A DNA stretch of 64,000 bases. It comes from Ignelater luminosus (Eukaryota > Arthropoda > Insecta > Coleoptera > Elateridae). Numbering within the stretch: position 1 is the stretch's first letter; each line of letters opens with the position of its first letter. The stretch covers positions 90,864-154,863 of the forward strand of contig VTPC01000456.1 in the NCBI GenBank assembly GCA_011009095.1, written 5' to 3'. The notes beneath the pieces were generated by a model. The model saw nothing but the letters and a program-made list of their open reading frames with translations, searched no databases and had not been told where the DNA came from. Positions 24,601 through 37,559 of this stretch are shown here, piece by piece. Position numbers and translations under genes: made by a program.

Positions 24601-27330
24601 ATAAATTCACGGACAACTGATGACAATCGTTGGAGTACACGCGATAAATAACGATGTGCGAATAGACGAAAAAGAAAATTTTTTCAACGCACTAGACAAA
24701 CAAATAAAGTAAATAAAAAGGGCGAATTGGTGGTAATCGGAGATATGAATAGTTGAGTAGACAGAGAAGAAAAGATGATGTTGTGGGAAAATAATTCGGA
24801 GAAGATACAGTAACAGATAATGGAAGAAGGCTGCGCTACCTATACGGACAGAATTGATGATAGCGAATACGTTCTTCCAACACAAACAGATTTATCAATA
24901 TACTAGAATTCATCCTACACTAGGACTCAGATCGATCATAGATTTAGTAATCGTTAAGAGAGACCGGAATATTATTTTTAAAGATGTACGAGTACACCAA
25001 CAAGCCGAATGTGTATCCGACCTTTGAAGAGGTACCAGTAGAAAAACTAGATACTCCCAAATACAACTTTACCTCCTAAGACAAGAAAACATAAAGAAAC
25101 TATTCCAGGACAGATTAGAAGGGAAACTAGATACAAATATTAGAAAATGTCAAAGAAGAGAAGTATTCAGCGAAGAATTGAAGCAGAAAATACAACTACA
25201 CAAAGAAAGGTACAAAAAATGATTGACAGATAAACACGGCGGGAATACATCGACTGCAAAAGACAGGTTAAAGCTCAAGTCAAACAGAAAAAAAACGAAC
25301 ATTGGGATAGCGTGTGCAGGAACATAAGCGGTACGATAAATCACAACAGATCGAGGGAAGCGTGGAGAGTAATCCGTAGTTTGAGCTAAGAAACGAAGAA
25401 AGGAAATTACATTGAATTAATTACGCCCAAACAATAGGTAGAACATTATGAAATATTATTACAAGAAACAAGACCAGAATATCAAACAAGAGAAGAGATA
25501 CCAGAGGAAATAGCAGTAACGGAAATAAAAGAGGAAGATATCGAGAGGGCACTAAAAAACGTAAGAACAACAAATCAGTGGGTTCAGGAAATGTTCGAAT
25601 AGAGCTGCTTAAAAACGGAGGCAAGAAACTAGTCAAAATTATAACTAGCACGTTCCAAAAGATAGAAACAGGAGATGAATATTTCTCACATAATATCGAT
25701 CTACAAAAAATGGAGACAAAGGGTGCTGCCTTAACTACCGCGGCATTACTATTATACCGAGGATAGCTAGATTATTCGGAATAATAATAAAAAATAAAAT
25801 ACAAAGTGAAATGAGTGCTTTCTCGGAAAAACAAAGTGGTTTCAGACAATAATATTTGCGTAGTAAGACAGATTATAGAAAAAAAGAAAGCAAAAAATAC
25901 AGAGACGCGCATGATTTTTGTAGATTTACAAAAAGCGTATGACAATGTGCCAAGGCAAAGACTCTGGACAGCTATAAGACGAATCAACATCAACAAAAAG
26001 TGGCTAAAGGTGATAACAAAACTATACACTAATACAGTAGGACGAATCAAACTAGGCAATAAATTAACTAGAGGATTTGAGTTACCGAAGGGATTGAAAC
26101 AAGGCTGTACGTTGTCATCGATTTTGTTTAATATATACGTGGAGCAGGTGCTGGAGAAATGATACTGTAACGAGCCATCCCTCGAATATACTAGAGAAGT
26201 CTAGAACGGACTCGGCGTTGCCGGTCGAATATACCGGAGGAGTCTGGAACAGTCCGACCGTCGAATGTACGAGAGAAGGCGCGAACCTTCTAGGCTCATC
26301 GAGAGGAACGAGGAAACGTATATAAGCGGTAGCATCAATAGAGCCAGTTAGTTATGCAATTAGTTCTGCAGTAAATAACCGCGTGTAGTTACGAACGAAA
26401 TAAATGTAATTAGTGATAAATAAATTATTCCATACATAAATAAATATATAATTTAGTGTAAATAAATACTGGAAATAAATTGTAATAAACTAAGTAAAAA
26501 TAAATATTAAAAATAAATAAACATTTTTATTAAAACGCTACAATACCGAAAATGCTGAGGAATGGGAAAATTGCGCAGGATGAGGAAGATATGACCTACA
26601 TGGTGAGAAAAGTGAAAGAGGATTGCATACAGTGGGAACAAAATATAAATATTGAGAAAACAGAATATATGTGGGTGGGGGAACAAAGGAATAACTTAAA
26701 CACAGATGAAGAAACGATTAAAGCATGCACAAAATATAATGGTTACAACAATATCAAACGCAGGAAAAATAGACAGAGACATAGAAAAAAAAATAACAAA
26801 GGGAAGGAGGGCCATGAAAGCCCTACATGGAACAATCTGGAATAGACACCTCACAAAAGAAACAAAAAGAAAGATATTCAATACGGTAATAGAAAATATA
26901 ACGACATACGGAGGAAAAATGTAGCCAATATGAACAAACATAGAGATAAAATAAGAACAGTCGAAGTAGACTATATGAGATGGTGCCTGCAATACACCCG
27001 TAGGGATAAAATTCGGACGGAAAATATATGGAGAGAAATGGAGGTAAAATCCTCGGTTGCTAATAAACTAGAAAACAGAGCTCTAAAATGGTACGGACAC
27101 GTTAGTCGTATGGGAGAAGAAAGGTGGCCGAAAAGGATTTTAGAATGGTCACCGAAAGGAAGAAGAAGAAGAACAGGACGACCAGCCGTAAAGTGGAAAA
27201 CATAAATAACAAAATCAAGGGAAGTAAAAGAATTAGAAGAAGGCGACTGGGAAGATAGAACACATTGGAATCTGAAAACGGCAAACCTCTAAGAGAGGGA
27301 GAGAGAAAGAGAGAAAAAGAGATGTCGTTC
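24601..27330 (+). mobile_element. LINE (EN-RT) relic carrying a nested solo LTR
   Basis: Plus-strand blocks in order: endonuclease MTIVGVHAINND and GELVVIGDMNS (24625-24755); a connector with KQVKAQVKQKKNEHWDSVC-like text near 25260-25320; EIKEEDIERALKNVR (25520-25560); RT palm MIFVDLQKAYDNVPRQRLW (25910-25960); a GLKQGCTLSSILFNIYVEQV block (26093-26150). The LTR described separately interrupts at 26162. After it come AQDEEDMTYMVRKVKE (26575-26620), INIEKTEYMWVGEQ and the C-terminus (ENRALKWYGHVSRMG, then a GRRRRTGRPAVKW end at 27190). The FADD active-site box, which should lie just before AQDEEDM, is deleted. A purine-rich tail ends near 27325. Inactive. Confidence 0.85.
26166..26542 (+). 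mobile_element. Solo LTR, Ty3/gypsy-like, 377 bp
   Basis: The sequence starts TGTAACG and ends CGCTACA (TG...CA ends) and is flanked on both sides by ATAC (26162-26165 and 26543-26546), a 4-bp target duplication. A TATATAAG box lies at 26319-26326. Several AATAAA signals occur from 26400 on. The A-rich downstream part fits an R/U5 region. Without the LTR and one ATAC, the LINE text on either side joins within a codon of the RT (LEK...YRKC). No internal retroelement sequence is present, so recombination between two LTRs most likely removed it. Orientation is from the TATA and poly(A) order. Confidence 0.85.
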
Positions 27331-28290
27331 ATAATGTTCTTTTTTATCTAACGACAGCTGCACTGAATTAGTAGCATTGGTAGGTGAAAGAAGTACGTCC
27401 AATTATGGTGATGGCGGTAGAGGTGGTTAAGAGAGATTGGCGCGTCGACAGTTTGTTTTTCGAATGTTGGTACCCGATGTTGCTTATATTGATGACCAGA
27501 TATGCCATACAGCTGGTTGAAACACTGGTGTTGCAATGTGTATTGATCAAAGCTGATAGGTGCTCAGATATTGCCATTAAGTAAATTGTTGTTGGGTCCC
27601 AAAAGCCGCAATGCGGGGCTCGCGGCAGGGACAATGGCCGTCTTGGTGATGTTGATGAAGGTGAAGAGAAAAAACCAACTTAACGAAATTTGTAACTTCT
27701 GTTGATTGGAGCATGCAAATGGTTTTCAGGGACACTCCATTCGGCAGCAGTCGGTAGGAACAAACGATGGTAGTGGTAAGATAAGTCTGGCGTTGAGAAT
27801 CGGATACTTAGGAGAGCAAGAATCGCAGGAATCTTTTGTAACGCTTCATTCTCTTGTTTAGCCTGTATATCCAGACTCCAGGCTACCCTTACATTGCCTT
27901 GTTCTACCGCCTGGTCGGAGTGTGCAGGGCTGGATGTTGCTGGAGTTGTTAAACTGTTACCAACCTCAAGTTCGGTGTCTGATCTTGACATTCTGGTATG
28001 CTAGTTTGAGGGTGTTCTGGTTGTCAATCTTTGAAGTGGCAAAGCGGTCACTGCGCTTCCATAATTTCTAAATATACAGTTTATATTGGCGAATAACTAA
28101 ACATAAAAGTAACTTTGTTAGAAAATTAATAAAAGGTTTCTGAGTACTAAAAGGCAGGCAAACCATTGAAGAAAGTTGTTAGTGTTTGGCTGATACTTCG
28201 AAAACGAAAGAGTAATGCACTTGAAACATTATTTGCACTCATATGCGTTACTTCTTTTTCTTAAAGTGCCTAAAAAGTCTGTTATTGTCA
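27331..28290. other. Unassigned, relatively GC-rich stretch
   Basis: Minus-strand frames at 27680-27991 and 27368-27634 are open but show no family. The composition differs from the AT-rich neighbours, suggesting repeat-derived DNA. I see nothing else. Confidence 0.3.
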
Positions 28291-28299
28291 TTGCGGTTC

Positions 28300-29565
28300 A
28301 TTGCTGCAGGTTCTTAAGCCAAGATATTCTCCCTTCTTCCTTCGATCTTTCCTTGCCATATCACTTGTAGTATTCGATACTTATCTCATTTTGCGTAACG
28401 TATCCGAAGTATGCAAGCTTTGTCTCCTTCACAATATTCATAATTACTAGTTTCTTTTACAGATGATAAATCACACTATCATTGGTTACGTGGTGTATCT
28501 ATGATATTATTAGCATATAAATGCTTGCAATCGCCGGAGAGAGGCTTCAGTGAGTGTCTATGCCTCCGCACTTGCTTTTTCAATTCTGCATTTGATCTCA
28601 TATGAGTGGTCCCAGGTGTCTATGACGTTACACCTCAAGTATGTTATTTTGTCTGTTCTCTTCAGACTATCATTGCCTGCCTTGAACTGTATTGATAACT
28701 TGATTTTTACTTATGATCATAACATATGTCTTCTTGCTGTTAAGTTTCATTCCATAGTTCTTACTGACGTTAACAATTCGATCTATAAGTCTTTGCAACC
28801 CCTCAGCACGGTGTGCTCAGGATATCTCAGACTATTTATTAACTCACCGTTGATGGTTATTCCGTTTTCTATTCCTTTTAGAGCCTCTTGAAATAGTTGT
28901 TCTGAATACGCACTGAAGCAGAGGAGAGAGTATGCAGCCTTGTCTTATTCCTTTTTATACTAAAAATTCCTCGGACAGCCGATGGTCCACGCGAACTATT
29001 GCTCGGTGTTTTTTATAGAGATTTCGATCAGCATCTCGTGTAGTATTCTGTCAAAGGTCTCTGCAATTCTATGAAACAGGCGTTGGCATCTCTCGCTTTT
29101 TGTATTAATGCTTGTATGCTAGAGCGCTTCTCTCGTACCAAAAACGTTGCGAAACCCAAACTGCGTATCAGCAATGCCCTCCTAAATCTTCCTATATATA
29201 GGTGCAAAAATTATATTTAGGAAGATTTTCAATGCGTGGCTCATAAGGCTGATAACTCTGCTCTCTTTACATTTCTTGGTGTTTGGCTTTTTTGGTAACG
29301 GAATAAACACAGATAGGTACCAATATTCGGGCACCTTGCCGATATCATATATTCGATTAAAAAGTCGTGTTATAGTTTCAGTTTGTTCGTCTTCCAATAA
29401 TTCCAGAACTTCAGCGTGTATTTCATCTAATCGAGGTGATTTATTATTATTTTATCTTACTTCTTCTCTTATTATGTCCGGTCCATTTTCAGCGTGTTTG
29501 TCTATTTCTACTTGGTAGTTTTCCTCACTGAAGAGTTCTTCCATATATTCCTTCCATCTGTTTAA
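28300..29565 (-). mobile_element. LINE reverse-transcriptase relic
   Basis: Minus-strand blocks follow RT order. A YG.TLQ segment lies near 29540. MEDEQTETITRLFNRIYDIG, VPEYWYLSVFIPLPKK and VISLMSHALKIFL run from 29397 to 29230. A QFGFRN box and TREAL segment lie near 29165-29110. GITINGELINSLRY precedes the catalytic box, which here reads YPEH instead of YADD (near 28830). DKITYLRCNVIDTWDHSYEI and KCRIEKA follow at 28660-28580, and a QGKIEGRREYLG end near 28340. Endonuclease and ORF1 are missing. Catalytic loss and stops show it is dead. The plus-strand frames at 28550-28891 and 29276-29518 are shadows of it. Confidence 0.8.
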
Positions 29566-32500
29566 ATTACAAAAATAAAAATAAAGATCCTGATCTTGAT
29601 CCTGATATAGTTGCTTCTACCTATAACATTGAGTCTAATGATTTTGTTCATGAAGATTGTGATTTATCTAAAAAGTCGTTCTGGTTAATACAACACACAG
29701 CGGAATACTAAGCTAAAGTTAATTAATAGCATTTTACTAATCTGTTCAGTAAACAATCAAAATTTGTTCTCCTAATGGGTGTTTACGGGGAATTTTACAT
29801 CTAACAAATCAAGTGTTAAATCGGTGAGAAAAGAAAGAAAAAAAGGCAAAGAAAATGAATTTTCTAACAAACGTGCTGTTAAATCACAATAAAAATGTGA
29901 TGGTTGTAAGTTAAAGGAAAGTGTGAATCAATATTTCTAATAAGATCTTTAGGGTGTTGTTCTATTCAATTCGATTCTTCGTCCTCGTTATATTAAGAGC
30001 CGCCCTCGCACTACGCTTTGTTTGCTAATAACCACAAAGTGTAAATAGAATTTATTTATTAGTAAAACGAAATTTCTGTACAAAAGCTTATCACGACTAG
30101 CATAGCACCGACCTATCGGCAAAAGTAATTGGGAATTATCGATTATAGGATTAGGATTGGTTAATTACGACAGAGCAAATTTATATCCCATCACATGTGT
30201 TTATATTCACGCTCCCCATAGTTCAGTAATCAACCTGTAAATTGAACCTGAACATGAATTTTACATTCTATACCATTAAGATCAAACAAACGAATTGTAT
30301 GCGGGAATTCAAATGGTTTTATTTGTAAAGGCTTATAAGCGCCTACTTATTAAAGCGATATTGCGAAAGAGTAATTCAATTTTCTTAATTTTCTTTAAGC
30401 TTTGCCATGAAACCACCTTATATAACTTTCGTCTTGGAACAAAAGACGAAGCCCATTATTAGAGCACCGAATCTGAGAGGAACAAAAAGTACCCAACAGA
30501 GAGCAAGCACGAGCAGTAGCCAGCAGCCAAGCCACACCAGAACTGTACGAAATATGTATCAAATTAAGTGATTTCGCAGTTCAGTAACTTCTGAATTCGA
30601 GATTATTAATTTCATTTTGTTCTCAATTTTACAGTTTATTATTCTGAGGTTTTAGGAAAGTTTTACAGAAACGCATTTATTCTCGAGGCTCTATTTAAAT
30701 GAAAGTTTTGAGACGATTTCTACCGCAGAATAATATTGCATGGTGAAGATTAAAGTTTTAAAATTAATCTCCGGAAACGAAATTTCAAAACTATGAGCTT
30801 TAAATTTAAATAAAAAAAAACAGAAATGTCTAATGTGAAACGTTGAAGGCAAATTTTTAAGCGCGGCTTTTATATAACAAGCAGATAGGGAAGGGCCGAG
30901 GTGACGATTACGACATTTCACCTGTCAGGGATAACGACTGCGTTAGGAATGATAAATTTTAAATGGAGTCCATTTTAGCACATTGCGTATAATAAATGTG
31001 CAACATACCTACCCGGCCCTTCCATTCTCGTAAATTCTAACCTTGCATAAAAATGTATAGAATTCATGAACCTAACAGCAATTGTTAGAAATATGAGACA
31101 ATGACGAATTAAAAAATTTCACAAAATCTGTGATGCCCTAAAAAATGCGGAAGCTGTCGCACTTTATCTTTGTATGTGTAGAGTGTAGAGGAACGTTTGG
31201 GTCCCATATGCTTTAGGTTATATTGTAGGAAACCGGTATTGCAGCCTTATATTGTGTTTAAAATTTTTATGGCTCGTAATTTGATGCAGCGTTCATAGTT
31301 GAGAGTGTTTTGACACGTCCTTTTTTAAAAAGAGGAAGTTTATTGAGAATTTTTATTGCAACATTTCAGTTTTTAAAGACTTCAGCATTTATGGTCGTTC
31401 TCATATGAAGGTGACAAAAAATCGGCAATCGCAACTTTTTTTTTTGTTTGCCTTTAGAATCGAAAACATACAGAAGGAATTTTTTTTCCAATACTTGTTA
31501 CTTTGATTATCCCTTCCTTTGAGAACATAGTTATTAACAAGAAGCACACCAAAACGATTTTTTAAGTAAAACTTGCTTCTTAATTCTTAAATTTTCTTGG
31601 TATTTGGTGATTAAAACAGTTATTGCACAAATAAAATTATCAAAACCAATTAAAAACGTCACGATCAACATGAAAAAAACACTAAAGTAGTCTCTATATG
31701 GTAAAACTTTAGATGCTAATACGGTTACCATGGGACCTAACAGAATGTCTAAATTCTATATACTTTTGCAATACTAAATACCACTGAGATAAAAACTCGG
31801 AGATATTTTGCTGTTGCTCTTTTTATATTGATAACATAAATTCTATCTGTTTCATTATAAGAGTCAAACAAGTACTTTTGAGAACCTGCCAACAAAACAA
31901 AGAATACGTTTGATGCTACACACTTCACTCGGCGCTTTCTTTGTTTGTTGCAATCCGAGGGTCTTTTCATGAGACTGTCTGGAACTTCTTTACGGAAAAC
32001 ATGTAACTTTCAAGCTGCAACTCCGAACATGTCTAGTCTTTTCAGGAAAAAATTGTTTTTATCGACATCGCTTTGGAATTTTGCTGACTGATGTTTTCTA
32101 TGCTGTTTCTTTTTATAAGAGCTGCATTGTATCAAATACAACAGTATCTGTGTTGAAGGTCTTTTTGATTCATAGGCATATAAGTAATTAACTAGAACAG
32201 AAGGACTTTTTTTTTCTAACTCAAAACTGAAACAGGCCTCTTCTTGAGTTGCGTGAACTCCGCTCGTATTCAAGTTACTCATTTCATTATAGAAGCTCCG
32301 ACTTTTTGGATACTGTTCTGCTCTTGACATAAATATCTTAGAGACAATTTAGCGTTCGATCAGTGGAGTGATTGAAAGGATTAGCTGTACTCTTTTATGG
32401 AGCACGACAGGCATTTCTGTCTTAATTTGATACTTTTGAGACGCAAAACTGAGTTTCTGAGCATCCGTATTCCAAATAATTCAAATCCAAACTGTTTCCT

Positions 32501-33180
32501 AACTTAATTTTCTAAAAGTCTAAAAAGCTTTGTGATATGCTTTTCATTAAACACTAAACGCCTGTCGTACCACTTTCATTATGAGTTCTCAAGAGAGCTA
32601 TTCGAAATATGCAGGTGTTTTAAAGAGACCCTTGTTTATCAGTGTACAATCTAAGCATTTCTCGTAATACTGCCAATAATCAGCTAGTTATGTTTGAAAA
32701 CGTACTGTTCATTTGAAGTCAATTCATGAATTTGATTTGGGACTAACAGTGATTCAGGTCAGTATTGAGATAAATTACATAGGCAATTTTTTGATAAGCA
32801 AACCTTTACCGGTTTTTGAACAGAAACCTTTTCAAAGGGAATCAGTTGAGAATTCTTTGCCGAAATATTGCTCTGCCAGACCCATCTCAGTCACAGCTCA
32901 CAGTAACGTAGTATATTAGAGAAATTGGTCGAATGATGAAGAAGAGACGTATAGTAATTGACAGTTAACTACATCCTACCTATTCGTAGAAAAACCGCTT
33001 TAGAACCCGATTTACACTTCATACTTGGAACTACTAAACCCAAAAGTATCATTAGTAAGCAAATTAAATGTTGAAATTGTAATCAGTTAGGACAATTGCG
33101 ATTTTTTTTGCTTTTTCCAGTTGGATGATGAAGCATAGCAGAATTTTAAGACTGTAGTACTTTCGGCTGCAGAAGTGTTC
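29566..33180. other. Mostly unassigned stretch; possible old LTR near 30.4 kb
   Basis: A lysine-rich plus-strand piece near 29830-29920 (VRKERKKGKENEF) weakly resembles the RGKH-type transposon ORF seen at 19.1-19.8 kb. Minus-strand frames at 31534-31731 (one hydrophobic segment), 31749-31970 and 32010-32330 lie close together but have no recognisable family. A T-rich run lies at 31437-31446. Confidence 0.3.
30416..30560 (+). promoter_or_regulatory. Candidate TATA promoter or LTR core
   Basis: TTATATAAC (30419) is followed about 30 bases later by a transcribed-leader-like stretch rich in AGCA/CCAGCAGCC. This layout is common in insect gypsy-type LTRs and also in ordinary promoters. No TG/CA ends or target duplication could be found. 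Confidence 0.15.
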
Positions 33181-33184
33181 CAAC

Positions 33185-35130
33185 AGGCGGTAAAAGGAGG
33201 AAGGTTACTTGATGGTGAAGTGATGAAGTGAAAACAGAGGTGCTGCACAAGAAAGAAAAACAAAAAGAGTAAGACTCAAGATGCACATGACAGGTATAGG
33301 AAGGGGAGAGTTAAGGTGAAGCAAGTTGTAAAAGCTGTTAAGGAACAGACGTTGGAGAAGTTTGGCGGGTTTCTGGAGCAAAGTGTCACGTAAAACCAAA
33401 AACTTTTCTATAAGGTCATGAAAAATATGCGGAAAGAGACTGGAGTTGATTGCCCGTTAAACTTTATTAATGATAAGAAAGAAAATGTCCTATCAAAAAA
33501 AGTGAAATAATGGAAAGATAGAAAGAATATTTTAGCGAGTTGCTAAACAGGAATGAAACGGATGTGGAAGAGGTAGCTGACAATGACACTCGATGAAGAC
33601 TCATCATCCCATCTAAGAGGTGATTTACACCAACCAAGGGAAGCCGCACCACCTTTCTGTGATTTGCAGCAAATATTAACTAAAATTAAGCTAAGTAAGG
33701 CAACTGTCCAGGATGATGTGACGCCTGAGATGTTGAGATACATGGGTAATGCTGGAGAGAAGTTGCTTCATCAAGTTTTTGTGTTGGCTTGGGAAAAGTG
33801 CATCATCTCAAAAAGACTGGGGCCTGTCCATTATAGTTCCACTTTATAAAAACGGAGGTAATATTTGTGCAACAACCACAGAAGTATTTCGCTACTAAGT
33901 AAGCCTGGTAAACTATATGGTAGAATACTTGAAAGAAGTTTGAGAGGTACAGTACAACATAAGTTAGAAGAAGTAGTCCGACAAGTAATAGAGAAAACTA
34001 TTAAATACGAAAAAAAAAGTCCACGTGTGTTATATTGACATACAGAAAGCCTTCGACTGGGTGCCATGGCAAACTATGAGGGAAGCTTCAGAAAGCTGCC
34101 AGGCCCCAGCAGTTCTAATTAGAAGAATTAAAAGTTTCTATAAATCGTGCAAGAATGAGGTAACGACTTGTCATTCTTTATCTCCACAGTTCACCACTAA
34201 TACAGGGATGTGACAAGGAAACACCTTGAGCCCGCTTCTCGTTGCGGTAGTGATGGACGATGCCCTAAAAAAATGTAAAGGCTTTAGAAGGTTCAAGTTT
34301 GAAAATTGAAGATTAAATCTAGTAATAATAAATGCTCTTGACTACGCAGATGACGTGGTGTTACTTGCAGATACCGTACAGAAACTGCAGTATGATCTCA
34401 ATCTTCTAACCATGACCCTCGAGGCAATAGGACTAAAAATTAATCTTAATAAAACAAAGACCATGATAATCTCCAGGGAGCGGAAGATCCGTCGCATTTT
34501 GATTCACAGCGAAACCCTAAAGCAGGTGCAAGAATATAAGTACCTGGGGGTGTGGATAACAGAGGATGGAAACTGAGAAATGAGCTGAATGCAGGGATAT
34601 CTGCCGCTGAAAAAATGATGCACTCAGCAAGAAACAAATTTCTTAAGAAGAGAAAAGTCACTGAGACTATTAAGTTAGCTGTGTACCGATCCACCTACGT
34701 ACCCATATTCACTTACGGCAGGGAAAGTTGGATCCTGACCGTTAAAACTAAGAGTACGATCCAAGCTGCAGGAATGAGGTACTTGCGGTGTGTAGCTGGA
34801 AAAACTAGGAGGGATTGTGTGAGAAATTCTACCATTAGAGCGGCTTTCACAGCTGAACCTCTAGTGAGTCCGGTAAAGGCCGCACAGCTGGGATGGTTTG
34901 GCTATGTCAATAGAATGGGCCATTCGAGATATTCCAAGCAGGCATTAGAGGCAAGGGTTAAGAGAAAGAGGCCCAAGGTTGAAGAAGATCTACCTGGGCA
35001 GACAACATTCGGTCCTCGCATTTATAAAGACAGGTACCACTTGGGGGAAGGCAGTTCAGCTGGCTCAGAACAGACCCTTTACACCTTTCGGTAGATGAGG
35101 GCCAGGATTGAGAGTAAGAAGAGCGATTTT
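33185..35130 (+). mobile_element. LINE relic with intact YADD box
   Basis: Plus-strand blocks in order: a lysine-rich connector (YRK..RVKVKQVVKAVKEQT-like, 33290-33360); MKNMRKETGVDCPL near 33420-33460; TPEMLRYMGNAGEKLLHQV (33721-33777) and VFVLAWEKC; a KLYGRILERSLR segment (33910-33950); VCYIDIQKAFDWVPW palm (34024-34068); IRRIKSFYKSCKNEV; NTLSPLLVAVVMDDALKKC near 34220-34278; LDYADDVVLLADT at 34334-34372 with both catalytic Asp residues present; INLNKTKTMIISRERK; YKYLGVWITEDG (34540-34570). A 180-codon open frame (34552-35094) covers the C-terminus with MRYLRCVAGKTRRDCVRNS and LGWFGYVNRMG. There are at least five stops or frameshifts. The N-terminal endonuclease is lost by 5' truncation near 33185. 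Confidence 0.85.
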
Positions 35131-37550
35131 CTTAATTGCGCTGTAGAAATTACACTCGGGAGTAGCTTTACCTAAACAAATCTCTTTGGAAGGCAGACTA
35201 TGGTTAACATGCTGTACATTTTGACACTTTCTATCTATTTATCGTTAAATCAAAAACTTGATCTTATTTTCCGACTCTAGTTAGCTGTAAACTTTTTGTA
35301 ATCAATGTTAATAATGTTTTCTTTCTAGATTTCGCCCGTTACAAAGCAGGGAAAAAACCTGATAACTCAGTTTTCATCTAAAATGTTTAAATTCAGGCCA
35401 AACGTGTTTTTTTTTAACTGGAAGTGTTAAGATTGTTTAACAGAGCCTCCTCAGGATTTAGTGCGCTTTGAGGAAATTTCAGATCTTTGCTCCCTTGCTG
35501 CTTACAGCAACTAATATTACAAAGCCTCTGACCTGAAAGTTTTAATGTAAAAGTATGATCAATTTAAACAGCTAGGTAAGCACTTACAGATCTATACAGG
35601 TCTATAAATCTATACATTTGAAAATATGGTCTTGTTAGGCCTAGGCCCATAGGTGAATTGACTAAAAATTACCAAAATCAAAGATGAGTTTTCTTTCTTC
35701 TAGAGTCTGTTGATATCTAAACTGAAAATCACTATAGTGGCAGAGAGCTAAGTCTGTGATGCTTCAAAACACCTATATCCGCTTCTGAATCAGCTAATAA
35801 TGAGAACGAAGATCTTCGATCTTCGGTGTATGTAAGTGGCTGAATCTGCTAATTTTACAAAAGTGACATCTCCACTATTTCACTGAGCATCTACCGCTGT
35901 TGTAAGCCACAAAGAAACGATCCTGATTGTTTTCTGCTTTTCTTAAAGCAGCATACCTTTTATAAATAACAAGCATTGTACTTGAAAGTTATTTACAACT
36001 GAAGAAGTTTTTTCAATTTTGGTTTCTGTGTCTGCTATTCTAATGATCAAGGAGAATCCGGTGTCATTCATGTTGCTAATCTTCAATTGAATCAAATCTA
36101 AAACGCCAATTATAAAAGCAGTATGTATTAACAATAACTTCCTTGGTTGTTTAAAACTAATCCGGAGCTTCTCTTAAAAATTTCTCAATTTCTTTCTTCT
36201 TGAAAATAAATATTTTTGATTTAGAATTTTTGGATTTGCGTTTTAGGAATGCAACTAATTTTGTAAATCTACCAATATCGATGTTATTCTTTATATTTTA
36301 ATGTGACCTTTAACCTTGAAACTGTCGACCATAAAGTCGAAGATTAGAGTTTCATTGATTTTTTTGTTAAAATACACTTTCGGATTTGTGCGTAGAAAAT
36401 ATTGTCTGGCACTTGGCTATAAGTTTTTTATCAAAAATTACACATAATAATAATAATTATAACAACAGCACTTTAACAAATAAGAAACTATGCCTTAATT
36501 TATAAAGAGTAATTTACGATTCCTAAGTATACGTACATAAAAATTCTAAGTGGCAAGGGTGTGATAAGTTAGTTTATTCAAGTTGACGTTGTAGTATCAA
36601 AAGATATGGTAATCCAATAACGTTCTGTACAAATGTTGACCTAGATGGTATATCTAGATCACGATTACAAGATATGAATTTCTAAGCTAAAATTCTCGTA
36701 AAAGAGATAACTCAGACATTACGGCAGTTAGAGCAATATCGATACTGTAGCTAAAAAGATGTGTCCAGAAAAATTTGTGTTTTGGAACTATTACGACCTT
36801 TAGGTTAACTGAATTAGAACAAAAAACTGCAAACAATTTTGGTTTGGTTTTGTAGATAGCGGTTGAATGTAAATTTAAATTTAGTTATTCCTTCACAGGC
36901 AATTTACATTCAGTGTCTTGAAAAATTCATCCGCACTCTGTCACGTTGAAGGTCTACAATAAGTAATAGTTTCAGTAGGAATTGTTTTCTGTAATTCATT
37001 GGTGTGTATTGAATAAACCAGAACTTGGAAGTCAATTTGGAAGTTGCAAATTCCTTAGACAAAATTGTTTAATGCTCACGATTATCATTTTCTGTTGACT
37101 TGCGTTGAGCAGAATTATGTTATGTTCAGTCAGGTAAAGTTCTGAGGTTAATAGATAAATTGATCAACAGAATCGAATCTGGTCGAGCGCACACAGATTT
37201 AACAAAGTTCTAGTTTTTCTAGCAGCACAAAAATACAGACCTTGACAACAACCAAAAGTCAGTTTCTGATTCCATTGCACATAATAATACAAACAAGGTT
37301 GCTTGAAAACGGTAAATGTTGTGAGGAAATCCTTGCGTGCAAATCTATTTATAAATAAAACATCGTAGATAACTCTAAGCTGTATGAGAAAACAAACACG
37401 TAGTAGTACTAATTCTAACAAAAGACACAGCGTTCTCATTGGTAAAAGCTGTAGCCAAATACAAGAATAAATAATATTGAGTTGGTCATGATTATTACTA
37501 CCCGAAAAAATCTTTTTCAGTAGTTCAAGGCGAAATAAGAAATCAGTGAA
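35131..37550. other. AT-rich stretch without recognised genes
   Basis: A short inverted repeat (GAAGATCTTCGATCTTCGG) lies at about 35808-35825. Minus-strand frames at 35943-36134 and 37164-37439 have no family likeness. Confidence 0.45.
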
Positions 37551-37559
37551 GTGTTGTAC

